A DNA stretch of 64,000 nt from Channallabes apus. Taxonomy: Eukaryota > Chordata > Actinopteri > Siluriformes > Clariidae. The first letter of the stretch is position 1; each line of letters opens with the position of its first letter. The translations under genes were made by a program, and so were the position numbers. The DNA lies in NCBI GenBank assembly GCA_030522415.1, contig CM060107.1:23812571-23876570 (forward strand), given 5' to 3'. The notes below the pieces were generated by a model. The model was not told the DNA's origin. It worked only from the letters and a program-made list of their open reading frames with translations, and did no database searches. Positions 31,851 to 42,974 of the stretch are shown in pieces.

Positions 31851-32334
31851 CAGTGGTTACAAAATTGGAATGGCGATCTCGCCGCGTATACCGCCGTTTA
31901 AAGGCAACAGCGGCCAAAATAAATCAGTTGCATTTCAAAGTCATTCGTAAAATGGCCGCCAGGTGGCGCAAAGTGACATTTTCATTCATCGCAGTAAATA
32001 CAACAGTGATGGTAATTTCCACAACAAACATGACAAATCTGAACCAGAGCTATTAATGTGTACTGTACAATAATGAGTAAAAAGAAAAATTATAGTAGAT
32101 TTATTAACTGAAATAAATGACCATATTTTTCAAGAGAATTTTCAAGCCCCACTCATCAAACAAAATTATAACGAAATCGGCCAAGTTTACTATTTATTTA
32201 AATATAAATTTATAAACCAATAAGATCAAATAACACCAAGTTATTATTATAACAGGCTTACTTCGTTACTTATCCAGCGCTTGCTTTATTAACCTTGCCT
32301 TATTTAATGTTACTTGGGTGCATTGTCTTTAAGT
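31851..32334. other. non-coding, start of tRNA-like repeat unit
   Basis: No gene seen. From about 32,200 it shares a lead-in (ACAGGCTTACTTCGTTACTTAT) with 32,950 and, inverted, 37,330. Confidence 0.5.
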
Positions 32335-32405
32335 GCTCGCTTGGTGTAGCGGCTAGAGCCCACGGTCAGTGTTATATAAAGCGCCGGTTCTAATCCCGAG
32401 GGATG
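32335..32405 (+). repeat. tRNA-like sequence, copy 1
   Basis: A-box-like TGGTGTAGCGG and degenerate B-box GGTTCTAATCC (consensus GGTTCGANTCC), followed by a T-rich stretch. The stems are imperfect and no reliable anticodon can be set. Part of a repeat unit with two other copies here. Confidence 0.55.
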
Positions 32406-33049
32406 ATGTTTTAAATTTTTTTATTTTAATTATAGCAAAATTAAAATAAAAAAAAATTTGTTGCAATTTGATTTTGCTTCAGTATACTATAGAAAAAACA
32501 GCAAACTCGCACGCAACCAGTTTGTATTCTTTAAATTTAGGGGAGTGACGGATCGGTCTGCTGCTGCTGCGTGTGTGTGTGTGTGTGTCATTATACTGAT
32601 GAAAAGTGGTGGCCATTTTGATTTACGACAGCTGTTTACGGCAGTGTAGTCCAGTGCGGGAGATGCATTGTGGGTAATGAGGTCCGGTGTTACATCTGTT
32701 ACATTTTTGATAACTATAATTTTTTTTCAGCCTGTCACGGCGTGTGCCCAATTCATCTTTTTTTATCCTTGGCTGGCAAGCTCTCCGGTTTGCACCCCGC
32801 GCTATAAAATACTCGGGGTTTGTTGGTTTACAGGGGATTTTTACTACCCGGTGTGATTGCGATGCCCGCGCAACAACGCGGAAGTGCGGCATTTCTAAAC
32901 AAGATCAAATGACACCAAGTTTAAAACAGATAAAATACACGTGCAAATAGTATAATTGTATAACAGGCTTACTTCGTTACTTATTTAACGCTTGCTTTCA
33001 AAGAAGTCGAGTGGCTTATTAACATCACGGAGGTGTGTTGTCTCTTAGT

Positions 33050-33118
33050 GCCTGGTTGGCGTAGCGGCTAGAGCGCTCGGTCAGGGATTTACAAAGTGTC
33101 GGTTCGAATCCTGGATGA
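33050..33118 (+). repeat. tRNA-like sequence, copy 2
   Basis: A-box-like TGGCGTAGCGG and a perfect B-box GGTTCGAATCC, then a run of eight T after GATGATGC, a Pol III terminator. Preceded by the same lead-in as copies 1 and 3. Could be transcribed by Pol III. Confidence 0.6.
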
Positions 33119-33163
33119 TGCTTTTTTTTAAAAATTGTTCTATTTTAATTTTGCTCAGCAAAC

Positions 33164-33809
33164 AAACAGCAAACAAAAAAAATTATTATTCAGAGCACGA
33201 TATACAACCGTAATGAATCCCGTAACCGGCTTATACAGCTGGCATGTGACCAACGTATTTAACCGTGAGGAGTCCATAAAATCAGTAGCAGCTAATAATT
33301 ACTAATTACTTTAATTAATGCTGCTACTGATTTTATTCCAGCTTACCTGTTCAGGTTGATTGCGATTCTTTTTAAAATATTGTCTCAGTTTTATACGTAT
33401 GTTGTTCGTCTTGATGTTTGTCTTCTTTTCACTTGGCAACACTCAAATGCAAATTATTCACCGTGAATCAGCTGTTCTCACCTATCCATTCAGAGAAACT
33501 GAATGAGCTGAAATGAGCCTTTGTTTCACGACCGCGACACCCCTCTCTCTCACGCACATACAGTACAGAGTAGACCAAATCATTACAGTACATACTTTAT
33601 CCAACGAACATGAAAAATATCCACATAATGATGAGTTAAGAAGCATTGCTTAATTCTCGTTTAGACAGACTGTTTGTATCTGATTATTGGTATTATTAAA
33701 GAACAGCAGCACAAACAACAACACAAGGGCTTGTACAGCAAGACACATTTTTATTATTTTGCAAAGAGTTAAATTTGTAACATTAAAAGGCATCCGAATT
33801 TAAATATAT
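33164..33809. repeat. 646-bp inverted repeat, left arm
   Basis: Matches 34,067-34,712 in reverse orientation over its full length. By eye I count three substitutions and no indel. Outer edge AAACAGCAAACAAAA, inner edge CATCCGAATTTAAATATAT. No coding frame. Confidence 0.95.
33276..33336. repeat. small hairpin inside left arm
   Basis: ATAAAATCAGTAGCAGC and its exact reverse complement enclose 27 AT-rich bases. Present again in the right arm at about 34,540-34,600, with one loop change. Confidence 0.9.
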
Positions 33810-34066
33810 AAATTACTAGAAACAAATTGAGCACACTATCAGAATAAAAAATAGAACAAATCAAATGTTTTTTACACATACACAAGGAGGATAATGATAC
33901 CGAGTTTATATTAAAATATCAAATATTGTAATATTGTTTTTGTGTTATTATAAATAATGAAATGCAGTAGGCTGTTATGGTCATCATAATTTTCTTTAAT
34001 AAATAAGAGAAAACATTGTAACAACATATTTACATCCCAGTAGCACACCCGTTGCGCTCTACCACC

Positions 34067-34712
34067 ATATATTTAAATTCGGATGCCTTTTAATGTTACA
34101 AATTTAACTCTTTGCAAAATAATAAAAATGTGTCTTGCTGTACAAGCCCTTGTGTTGTTGTTTGTGCTGCTGTTCTTTAATAATACCAATAATCAGATAC
34201 AAACAGTCTGTCTAAACGAGAATTAAGCAATGCTTCTTAACTCATCATTATGTGGATATTTTTCATGTTCGTTGGATAAAGTATGTACTGTAATGATTTG
34301 GTCTACTCTGTACTGTATGTGCGTGAGAGAGAGGGGTGTCGCGGTCGTGAAACAAAGGCTCATTTCAGCTCATTCAGTTTCTCTGAATGGATAGGTGAGA
34401 ACAGCTGATTCACGGTGAATAATTTGCATTTGAGTGTTGCCAAGTGAAAAGAAGACAAACATCAAGACGAACAACATACGTATAAAACTGAGACAATATT
34501 TTAAAAAGAATCGCAATCAACCTGAACAGGTAAACTGGAATAAAATCAGTAGCAGCATTAACTAAAGTAATTAGTAATTATTAGCTGCTACTGATTTTAT
34601 GGACTCCTCACGGTTAAATACGTTGGTCACATGCCAGCTGTATAAGCCGGTTACGGGACTCATTACGGTTGTATATCGTGCTCTGAATAATAATTTTTTT
34701 TGTTTGCTGTTT
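34067..34712. repeat. 646-bp inverted repeat, right arm
   Basis: Reverse partner of 33,164-33,809, separated by a 257-bp spacer (33,810-34,066) that is AT-rich and non-coding. The arm ends abruptly at GGGATTGCCACC, inside repeat block R, which loses its last part here. No target duplication is visible at the outer edges. Confidence 0.95.
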
Positions 34713-35489
34713 GGGATTGCCACCTTATTGTGGTCAGGGGATTTGCGTGCCTCGGTGCTTGGATGTTTACCGAGGGCTCAAGGGAGGTGTGTCTGTGTGT
34801 GTCTGTGTGTGTGTGTCTGTGTGTGTGTGCGCCTGTCCTTTTTTCAGCGGATTTTTCCGCTACCGCAGATCAGTTTATCAACTTGTAATATATAAATTTT
34901 AGGAATATATTAATATGTGGAGACATCATTATATGTTGAATGGAACTTGTAAGCCTTTGAATGGTGTTAAAAATACTTGCAAAACAAGTATTGCAGCCAT
35001 ACATTGGAGGGAACTTCTGAGGTGGTCAGTGATTGATGGCACGGTCGGTCGGAGGGGGTTGTGATCACACCTATAGATCTTTTGTTCTAGGCTATCGGTC
35101 AAATATCTCTCCACTTGGAAGCAAAAACATGCAAGGGATTTCAGCATCTCGACGCACATACTAAGCTGTTTATAAAGTAGACACTGTTTGTTTTTTCATT
35201 TTGTAATCTTTCCCGTGTTTACCGTGTACTGTACAATGTATATTCATTTTTTAATGAATTACTGTAAATAAACTACACATTCCGTTGATTTACCAGAAAT
35301 GACTTTTCTGTTTTTTGTGTGTGCTAAACTAAACTTCAGGGTCAAAGTAATAGCGATTTTATTTGAAAAGTATTATATATTTACAATGCTGATAAGTTCA
35401 AGCTTAGATTCATATATAAACTGCTTCAAAGTCTTTCCACCCCGTGACAGCTGAAATCCGACAGACGCAGGGCTCAAGGGAGGTGTGTC

Positions 35490-35522
<33 letters not shown>

Positions 35523-35683
35523 ATGTGTGTGTGTGTGTATGTGTGTGCGCTGCAGCCTGTCATTTTCAGCGGATTTTTCCGCTACCGCAGATCAGTTTAT
35601 CAACTTGTAATATATACATTTTAGGAATATATTAACATGTGCAGACATTTAAGGGTGCGCTGCCCTCTCTTGCCCCTGCGTAG

Positions 35684-35720
<37 letters not shown>

Positions 35721-36372
35721 CTATCTATCTATCTATTATATAAATACACATTTGGAATCTGCATCTACATTTTCTGTTACAAGTATAGAATTAGGTTCAG
35801 CTGAGACTCATGATCAATGGTGTTAGGGTACTTATGTAGTGATAATTAGTTTCAGCCAAATCATTAAAACTAACAATGGACTATGACACTCTTGTTTTAC
35901 ACACATTGTTTTAGCGATAGTTTCACGGAAGCGAGTTCAGAACTAATCTAACCAAACCAAGAAAAAAACAAACATCCGAAGCTTCAAATAGAATGAACGA
36001 ACTAATGAAATTGATATATATGTAATTGATATACTGTATATACAGACGTGTGTGTGTCATTTTAATTCAAATGAACATTTTAATGCTTTCTGATACACTT
36101 ATCAACTTATCGACATACACTTATCAACACAAACTCTCCGTGCACGCACACACACAATCTCTAAAAAATTTATATTAATAACATACATATACAAATAAAC
36201 AAAAATATAAACGTCTATATTGAAGTCTACGGTGAACGCAGAGTCGGCTAAGCACACGTGATGACGCGCGCGCCCTCACCTCTGTTACGGCTGCCTACAG
36301 TATTTGGCCAAAAGAATTATAATAATTGAACGATATGCCTGGTCCTGGAAAGAGACATCAACAGTCCGGCGC
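34713..36372 (-). repeat. repeat block R, inverted copy 2
   Basis: Minus-strand copy of R, collinear with 52,919-54,030 and with 18,854-20,430. It contains two direct copies of a roughly 150-bp segment (hairpin AGCGG..CCGCT, CA-rich run, CCTCCCTTGAGCCCT) around a unique middle. Microsatellites: (GT)n 34,790-34,828, (GT)n 35,485-35,550, (AC)n/(TCTA)n 35,686-35,736. Confidence 0.75.
34929..35159 (-). CDS. 76-codon ORF in repeat R, unknown
   Basis: The predicted peptide (MCVEMLKSLACFCFQVERYL ... GLQVPFNI) is nearly the same as that of 53,570-53,800; I see three residue differences. No family is recognised and no signal or membrane segment is clear. High DNA identity of the two repeats could explain the shared frame, so coding is not established. 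Confidence 0.25.
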   Translation of the reverse strand: MCVEMLKSLACFCFQVERYLTDSLEQKIYRCDHNPLRPTVPSITDHLRSSLQCMAAILVLQVFLTPFKGLQVPFNI

Positions 36373-36439
36373 TGAGAAACGAAAGAACCGAAAGAAAAAA
36401 AAGCCTAAGATGAAGCCCGTGCATCAATTCCAGAAATAA
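36335..36439 (+). CDS. small ORF like a hAT transposase N-terminus
   Basis: Thirty-four codons, MPGPGKRHQQSGAEKRKNRK onward, ending TAA at 36,439. The SGAEKRK motif followed by a Lys-rich run is the usual start of ZMYM1-like hAT transposases (compare 57,986). It stops early, so at most a remnant. In repeat R copy 1 only the first codons survive, on the opposite strand (about 18,860). Confidence 0.35.
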   Translation: MPGPGKRHQQSGAEKRKNRKKKKPKMKPVHQFQK

Positions 36440-36493
36440 AACTTTACTTTATTCTGTCGACGTTAATAATGTAATAACGTAACATTAAAGTAA

Positions 36494-36790
36494 AATAACG
36501 CAAATTTCATTTAACAGCAGGGGGGACAATAAATATATATTTTTATAAATGTATTGCATTGTTTATGTTGTTTACAGTCAAGCCATCAACATACAATAAA
36601 ATGTAAACATGAGATCTAAACTAAAAACTGTGCTCCCTGTGCTGGTGCTGGCAATATCATCTCTTTGTTCTGCTGTCTCCGGCTCCCTCCCTGGTCCTGA
36701 ATCTGCCCCTTCCTCTACCCTCACTGTCTCAGAACAGACTGACTCCTGAAGCAGAAAAAAATGCAGGAAATTATGTTTTCTAACATGCGT
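36494..36790 (-). repeat. hAT element fragment
   Basis: Reverse copy of 55,500-55,955: the exon-like stretch coding EPETAEQRDDIASTSTGS and the end GGGGGACAATAAATA. The terminus near 36,494 is degenerate (ACGCAAATTTC instead of GCGTCAATTTC). Confidence 0.7.
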
Positions 36791-37178
36791 TAGATAGTTT
36801 TTTTTAATCACTCTATACACAATACTTTGCTATTTTTATAGATGTTGAGCATCGTGAGCAAGCCCGAGATCATATTAACGTTAATTATCACCAGCCGGCA
36901 TGAATAGCACACGAGTAACGTGAGTTGGACGCACACCAATCGATTCGACTATGGTTAATCGCTCACTCCGTAGGCTCCCTGAATAGGCGGGAAAGGGATG
37001 GAACCGCGCATTCGTCCCGGCAGGAAAAAAAAACTAAACAGATCTAACAGATGAGGACTCAGATTAATGTGCAAAAATATATAATAAAACTATATAAGTC
37101 TACATAGCCTTTATAAGACTCTACCTTAAGCGCACTTAAAACATTTTATTTAGTTTTAAAATAAAACAATTTTAAAAC
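36791..37178. other. no feature seen
   Basis: Non-coding AT-rich DNA between a hAT fragment and a tRNA-like repeat. Confidence 0.5.
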
Positions 37179-37249
37179 ATCACTCGGGATTCGAACTGGC
37201 GCTTTGTAGATCACTGGCCGAGTGTTCTACCCGCTACACCAAACGGCCA
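37179..37249 (-). repeat. tRNA-like sequence, copy 3
   Basis: On the minus strand: A-box-like TGGTGTAGCGGG, B-box GTTCGAATCCC, then GATGTTTTAAAATTG. Lead-in (37,260-37,345) matches copies 1 and 2, in inverted orientation relative to them. Confidence 0.6.
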
Positions 37250-37744
37250 CTTAGAGACAATGCACACCAGAGACGTTAATAAGCCACTCGACTTCTTTGA
37301 AAGCAAGTGTACGTCTTTGATAAGTGACGAAGTAAGCCTGTTATAATAATAACTTGGTGTTATTTGATCTTATTGGTTTAGAAATTTATATTTAAATAAA
37401 ACCCTACACACTTATTTTCTAATTACACGTGATAAAATCTAAAGTCTCACTGTGTTAATATTTATTGTGCTTAAATTTGATCTTAATAAGATTTGATTTA
37501 ATTTGAATTCTACATTTGTACTGTAATTATAGTACTGTGATTATGAATTCGATCAACTACAGTGTTTCACTTGATGTTATGGGCTACTACGTGTATTATT
37601 TAATGGGACGCGTCTCATTAATGAGACAGAGAATGTAAGGCATGATGCGTCAGTCTGTAGTTATATAGCGCCACTCAGTGGTAAAAGCAAGCAAATGCAC
37701 AGCAAATGCACATGCCGTAATGCGGCGGCGACGTTAAATACGAT

Positions 37745-37906
37745 GCTCCGATTTTGTAACAACTGTAGGCTGAACTGGATCGTGAGATACTATTAGAGGT
37801 TGAACCTCCGTTATTTTCTTCCTGATATTATTGATTTTTTCATTAAAGAAGTCCATAAAGTCTTCACTTCTAAACTGTGATGGGATACTCTCTGCGGGCA
37901 TCTTAC
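37745..37906 (-). pseudogene. L2-type LINE ORF2 linker fragment
   Basis: The minus frame reads SIPSQFRSEDFMDFFNEKIN then NIRKKI, matching the segment between endonuclease and RT in the LINE at 49,350-49,725 (SEDFMNFFNNKIVNIRHKI). It is cut at 37,906 by a sequence starting CATCTTACAGTGGGAGCCAC. Confidence 0.75.
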
Positions 37907-38487
37907 AGTGGGAGCCACGTCAAACAGCCGCCTGGAGCATGACTGCTCCGTGGCAGTTCCATGAAGGGTTAATGCAGGCTTCGTGCATGGAATGTGATCC
38001 CCCGCGATGACGCAGTTAACGATGCCCCGCCCCATAAACGCCCCCATGCGCTTTCTAAAAAGATGGTTGCAATGCCGTATAATTCCGCCAGATGGAGCAT
38101 TGACTGGCACAGTTAACTGCAGTGTCCAGGAAGCCCAATACCGTATCTTTAATATACAGACAGTTCTTGTATTGTCAACATAGTTTCATAAATAGATGAA
38201 AAAACAACAACAACAAACCGATTAATAAAACAGATTTGTTAAATCACTCAATACACAACCCATGATGATTATGCTATTTATTATTTAATAATGAATTAAT
38301 AAAATTAGTTAGTGAAATATTTTTAAGACATCCTGAAATGATCCTTAAAGACAAGGTAGCGGCTGTAATTTGTCTATACCGATCATTGTAGGTACGGAAT
38401 AAAAACGCAGGCTATGTACAGTATTTTATATTACTGTGTATTTTACCTCGTTCCATTTAATATACTGATAGATAATATTTTGCTGCA

Positions 38488-39540
38488 AAGTAAAGCTCAA
38501 AATGTAACGTCTGCTTGGGTTTGTTTTCGTTATATTTTTGATGATGTTTTCGCTGTTTTTTTCACTGATAGTCTACAAGTGGCATAAGAGGCAATTAATG
38601 CCGCATGCAACCTGGAACAAATATCTGCCCATATGGATCAGTATTTCTTTAGTCATTTAATCATGCATAATGCTCCCCCGTCAAAAGATCTGATGGGACA
38701 TTAATCACTTATCACAACTGTGAATGGATGCGGCAGCAGAGACAGATTAAATCCCCATAAACACTTGGAGACAATAGTAAAAAAAAGTTCCAGAGGGTTA
38801 GCGCCTGTTATACTAATGTATTTTTACTGATTTTTTTTTTTTACTGCTTATATTTCGTTGGTTTTTACGCAATTTCATGTGTTGTGTGTGCGCACGAGAG
38901 AGAGGATACTCTGACAAGACCAACTTCCGTGTGGCTCCCGTGGCGCAATCGGTTAGCGCGTGGTACTTATAAAGCAGTCCAGGTGAAGCAGTGCCGAGTT
39001 CGAGCCTCGCCTAAAGCACCCAAAACATTTTACTGCATATCGCACTGTGTATGTGACAAATAAAATTTGAATTTGAAAGTAAAGCTTAAAATGTAACTTC
39101 TGCTTTGGTTTGTTTTCGTTATATTTTTTATGTTTTCGCTGAAAGTCAAATTGGCATAACAAATTGATTAATGGCGCATAATATCTGGAACAAATCTCTG
39201 TCCATACGGATCAGTATTTCTTTAGTAATTTAACCAGCATAATGTCCCACATTAAAGATCTGATGGGGCATCAATCACTTATCACAACGGTGTATAGATG
39301 CAGCAGCAGAGACAGATTTAATCCCCATAAACATTCACACTTGAAAACAAAACTAACAGAAGTAAACAGTTCTAGAGTGTTAGTGCCTGTTATCACAGGA
39401 CAGGAATCACCAACAGGATACTACTGTATTTTACTGCTCATATTTTTTACCCTAGTTTCATTTGGTTTTATGCGATTTCATGTATTATTTGTGTGTGTCT
39501 GTGTGTGCACAGTGTGTGTGTGTGTGTGTGTGTGAGTGCG
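38488..39540. repeat. imperfect direct duplication around a tRNA pseudogene
   Basis: 38,488-38,905 and 39,072-39,520 share CAGTATTTCTTTAGT, AATCACTTATCACAAC, AGCAGAGACAGATT and AATCCCCATAAACA in order, with many differences. The tRNA-Ile-like piece lies between them. Ends in (GT)n at 39,487-39,533. Confidence 0.7.
38934..39018 (+). pseudogene. tRNA-Ile(UAU) pseudogene, intron-type
   Basis: GCTCCCGTGGCGCAATCGGT, TTAGCGCG and TACTTATA follow the vertebrate tRNA-Ile(UAU) pattern, including an intron-like insert after the UAU anticodon. B-box GTTCGAGCCTC is present. About six bases are missing before the T arm, and the acceptor stem (GCTCCCG against CTAAAGC) does not pair in the middle. Therefore a pseudogene. 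Confidence 0.6.
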
Positions 39541-40109
39541 AGAGATAGCGTGAGAGCGCGTGCGCGAGAGAGGGCTTTCATGCTGATTTATCCAAGGTTA
39601 CTAAAACCTGGCTTACTACCTATAAAAAATATTTCAATTTAACTCATGGGTCTCAATCACAGATGACACGACAAATTATATACTCTGAAACGTTCATTTG
39701 AACATTTAAAAATATATACAAAAACACGAATACTAATGTTATCATGGTGTAAATTATTAACATTAGGTTAGGTCCTGCCCTTAATTAATTCATATTATAA
39801 TTACTTTTACATAGTATAGTTACTGGACTGACATGACCAAAACTAGCTATTTCATTTAGCCTTTCTAAAATCAACCCATCTATCATTTATAATCAGAAAA
39901 CATAAAACATATTATGATCTGTTCAACAGCCCATCTGTTTTAATTTAGTTTGTATTTTTTGTTATTCATAAGACAACTTTTCAGTTTTGTAAATATTTTA
40001 GTTATAGTGTGTTAAGTCTTACTTTAGGTTAAACGTTTTTGAGAATTTTACCATCCAGCTTAGATAAATGTTATGTCATTGATTGATAAAATCTGGATTA
40101 AGGATATTT

Positions 40110-40161
<52 letters not shown>

Positions 40162-41000
40162 AGTTTCCCCCTGAGGGATTGCCACCTTATTGTGGTCTGG
40201 GGGTTTGCGTGCCTCAACACAATTCAGCAAATACAATACTGTTACTATACAGTAAGGCCAGGTAAAAACAGTGCTCGAACATGATGCCCCCCTCCCCCCA
40301 CCCCGTGTTGTCTGGTCTAGAACGGCGCTGCCTCTGACCGTCTTTTGTCTTGTAAATGAGTATTCTCACTCACCTTCCAATCCCCCCAGCGCACACACTC
40401 TGTTTGTACTGTAAACTGTACTGTAACTGTGTTTGCTAGGGCACTTGGTTATACACAGTACTTTAATGTATGGAACACTTACTTAACTTACTGGTTTGGT
40501 TTAAACATCGCTTATTACCTTATTCAGCAAAATAAATTCATTATTAACGTATTGAAGTATTTTAGTTAAGGACAAAAACTGTGCTTGTGTTTAGAACTGC
40601 TGAACAGCCGAAAACACACACACACCCATCCCCCCGCCAAAAACACACACACACACACAGAGCAATTAACACCATGTCATACTCAGGAGTGGAAGGTGAG
40701 AAACATCAATGGAGAATACCAAGTTTGTCGTTGCTCTTTTGGAGTTCTTAAAACCCAAAACATTTATTTATACTGAGAAAAAATTATTATGGGTCACAAT
40801 CACAAACACAAATACATATAATCAAGTGTTTAACTGGTTTCATTTGTTTCTATGATCAATAATTATTATTATTATTTTCAGCCCAACTCTTTGACTATTT
40901 AAAACAAAGTTGTGTCCCATTTTTTGCCCATTGAAGTTGTTGGTTCAACTAAACAATTTTTAAATACCCAAACAATCCCCCAAAATTAAAACACGCAAAA
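39541..41000. other. non-coding AT-rich DNA
   Basis: Holds a minus-strand fragment of block R at 40,036-40,215 (CCCCTGAGGGATTGCCACCT) with an (AT)n/T-run at 40,114-40,160. Otherwise nothing recognised. Confidence 0.5.
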
Positions 41001-41325
41001 CATGACTTTAACAATTCAATTTATTCTTCCAAAACTAGTCAAAGTTAAAACAGTAATTTATATAAAACAGATGAATACATGTTGTCTTTTTGCTTAAAGT
41101 TCATTAAACTACCCGGATACACCAGCTGCTTATAAGTCTCTATCTATAGTCCTTTTACATTAAAATATTAATTTTTCAAATATCAAAACTATTAAACATG
41201 GAACAGTTGAAGTCTTTGTTTCCCCCAAAGTACTGTATCAGACATTTTGCAGTTCTATGTTCAGAATATACAGTAGACCTGATCAAACATCATTCTAAAG
41301 CTGTCGGACTGTGACGTCATCCCTC

Positions 41326-41424
41326 CTACAGCTCCCTCAACAGCTTGTTCAGGCTCCTCCCGTCCTGTAGCTTCAAAAGTCCAGCCGTCAGCCGTCTGAC
41401 CCCCCAAACCTCCACAGCGGAGCT
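41326..41424 (-). other. exon-like block, possible terminal coding exon
   Basis: On the minus strand a good acceptor (TCTCCTGTTGTCTTTAAGCAG) precedes an open stretch SSAVEVWGVRRLTAGLLKLQ ... LNKLLREL ending in TAG at 41,326. An AATAAA lies downstream near 41,020. A GC-rich region with a donor-like G|GTAAGTGATG lies upstream at about 42,350-42,410 and could be a first exon (its only ATG is followed by a stop after five codons). The protein is not recognised. It may be a small host gene or chance; a search is needed to decide. Interval also has (AC)n at 41,785-41,810. Confidence 0.3.
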
Positions 41425-42689
41425 CTGCTTAAAGACAACAGGAGAATTTAGTCAAGACAAAGATAAATAAACTTCACAGAACATATAGTTCTAATAAAAA
41501 TAATATATATTAATAAACCTATTTACCACAGAGTGTGTAAAATACTGTTTTGGGGATTCTGTAATGTAAATAAACTGCCTGTGCTAATGTTAACCAGTGA
41601 ACAGTGTTAGTGTTAACCAGTGAACAGTGTTAGTGTTAACCAGTGACTGTCTGTATTATCGTCTGCATTAAATTAACCCAGACTTTACTTAATGCGCTTC
41701 TCATACAAATAAGTTAAGCGATATAACACTCGTAAATGAGCATTAGTTCATCCCTGAAGCCAAACGGTAACTTACTGAAGCCCCTCACACACACACACAC
41801 ACACACACACCTCCCCCTCCTCCTCCTTAACTGATAAACACTTCAGTGTTGTTATTCAGCTCGTTAACTAAGCGCTCGCGCTACCGCGGAAAGTCCCGGA
41901 CAAAGTGTATAAAATATAAACCGGGTTATGAGCGTTACTAGCTCCTGTACAGCTCCCCTCAGTCTGTGTCCCTCATCAACTGCATCACATTATATTACAG
42001 TCACAGAAATAACCTGCAGATTAACTCTTAACCAGAGAATAAATAAGCGCTCAGTATTTACAGAGAACACAAACACTCTTCATCGGGTAGTGCAGCTCTT
42101 GTAATAGGGACATTAATAGTATTGTCGAAGCTTGAGCATTTTTTTGAGTTAAAGTGGAGTGACATTGTGAGTGTGTGACACTGACAGTAAGCTGTAATAT
42201 TAACTCCAGACTTGGTAAACAGATCATTAAGTTCTCTAAAGTCACATCTGACCGCTGCTGGTGCTGCCAGTGATATTTAAAACGGCCAATAAAAAACTAA
42301 ACTGGGAAATAAACTGTAAACTACCCCAAACACATTTTATAAAATAAAACATCACTTACCACGAATAGTCCGTTAAGCCGCCATCTTCATCTCTGTAGTT
42401 TGGTAGCGTCAGTTCGGCGGGGGTGGAGGCGGGTTGTTAAAATCACGTGATTGCAACTCAGCGCAGCTGGCTTGTTTTAATGTGTTCTTGAGAACGAAGC
42501 GCCATCTAGTGGTGGCACCAGGTAAATGAATAAATAGGGCTTGAATGGGCGTGTTTACTGTGAAATCTTGACACGCCTTTCGGCCAGAAAAGGGAGGGGG
42601 GATTACGGCGTGCAAAGGGCATTCACACGCCATTCACACTTCAGCCACACTGTCGCGGCTATTTGGTGTGGCTCCCACTGTAGGTGCCC

Positions 42690-42974
42690 TTTAATTGAGG
42701 CAAGTGAGGCCTGCAGTTGTTGATGTTGTCCTGGGGTCTTTTGTGGCCTCTCGGATGAGTTGTCTCTGCGATATTGGGGTAATATCGGCCAGCCACTCCT
42801 GGGAAGGTTCACCATTGTTCCATGTTTTTGCCATTTGTGGATAATGGCTCTCACTGTGGTTCGCTGGAGTCCCAAAGCTTTAGAAATGGCTTTATAACCT
42901 TTACCAGACTGATAGATCTCAATTACTTGTGTAATTGTTCTCATTTGTTCCTGAATTTCTTTGGATCTTGGCAT
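42690..42974 (-). pseudogene. Tc1 transposase, N-terminal fragment
   Basis: About 95 codons of the paired HTH DNA-binding domain, open from ATG 42,974; the frame is then lost in the following repeat. No catalytic residues remain. Confidence 0.8.

Larger units (their letters stand above)
37907..42689. other. interval with inverted end motifs, unclassified
   Basis: The left end GGGCATCTTACAGTGGGAGC and the minus strand of the right end GGGCACCTACAGTGGGAGCC are clearly related. The right end abuts a TTAA that belongs to the truncated Tc1 copy. The two ends could bound one 4.8-kb element or be two separate repeats; the flanks differ (LINE on the left, Tc1 on the right), which argues for the latter. 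The interior has little recognisable content. Confidence 0.3.

Noticed and set aside
33164..34712. Palindrome as an ordinary TIR transposon
   Set aside because: No target duplication, no known terminal motif, and the right end falls abruptly within repeat R.
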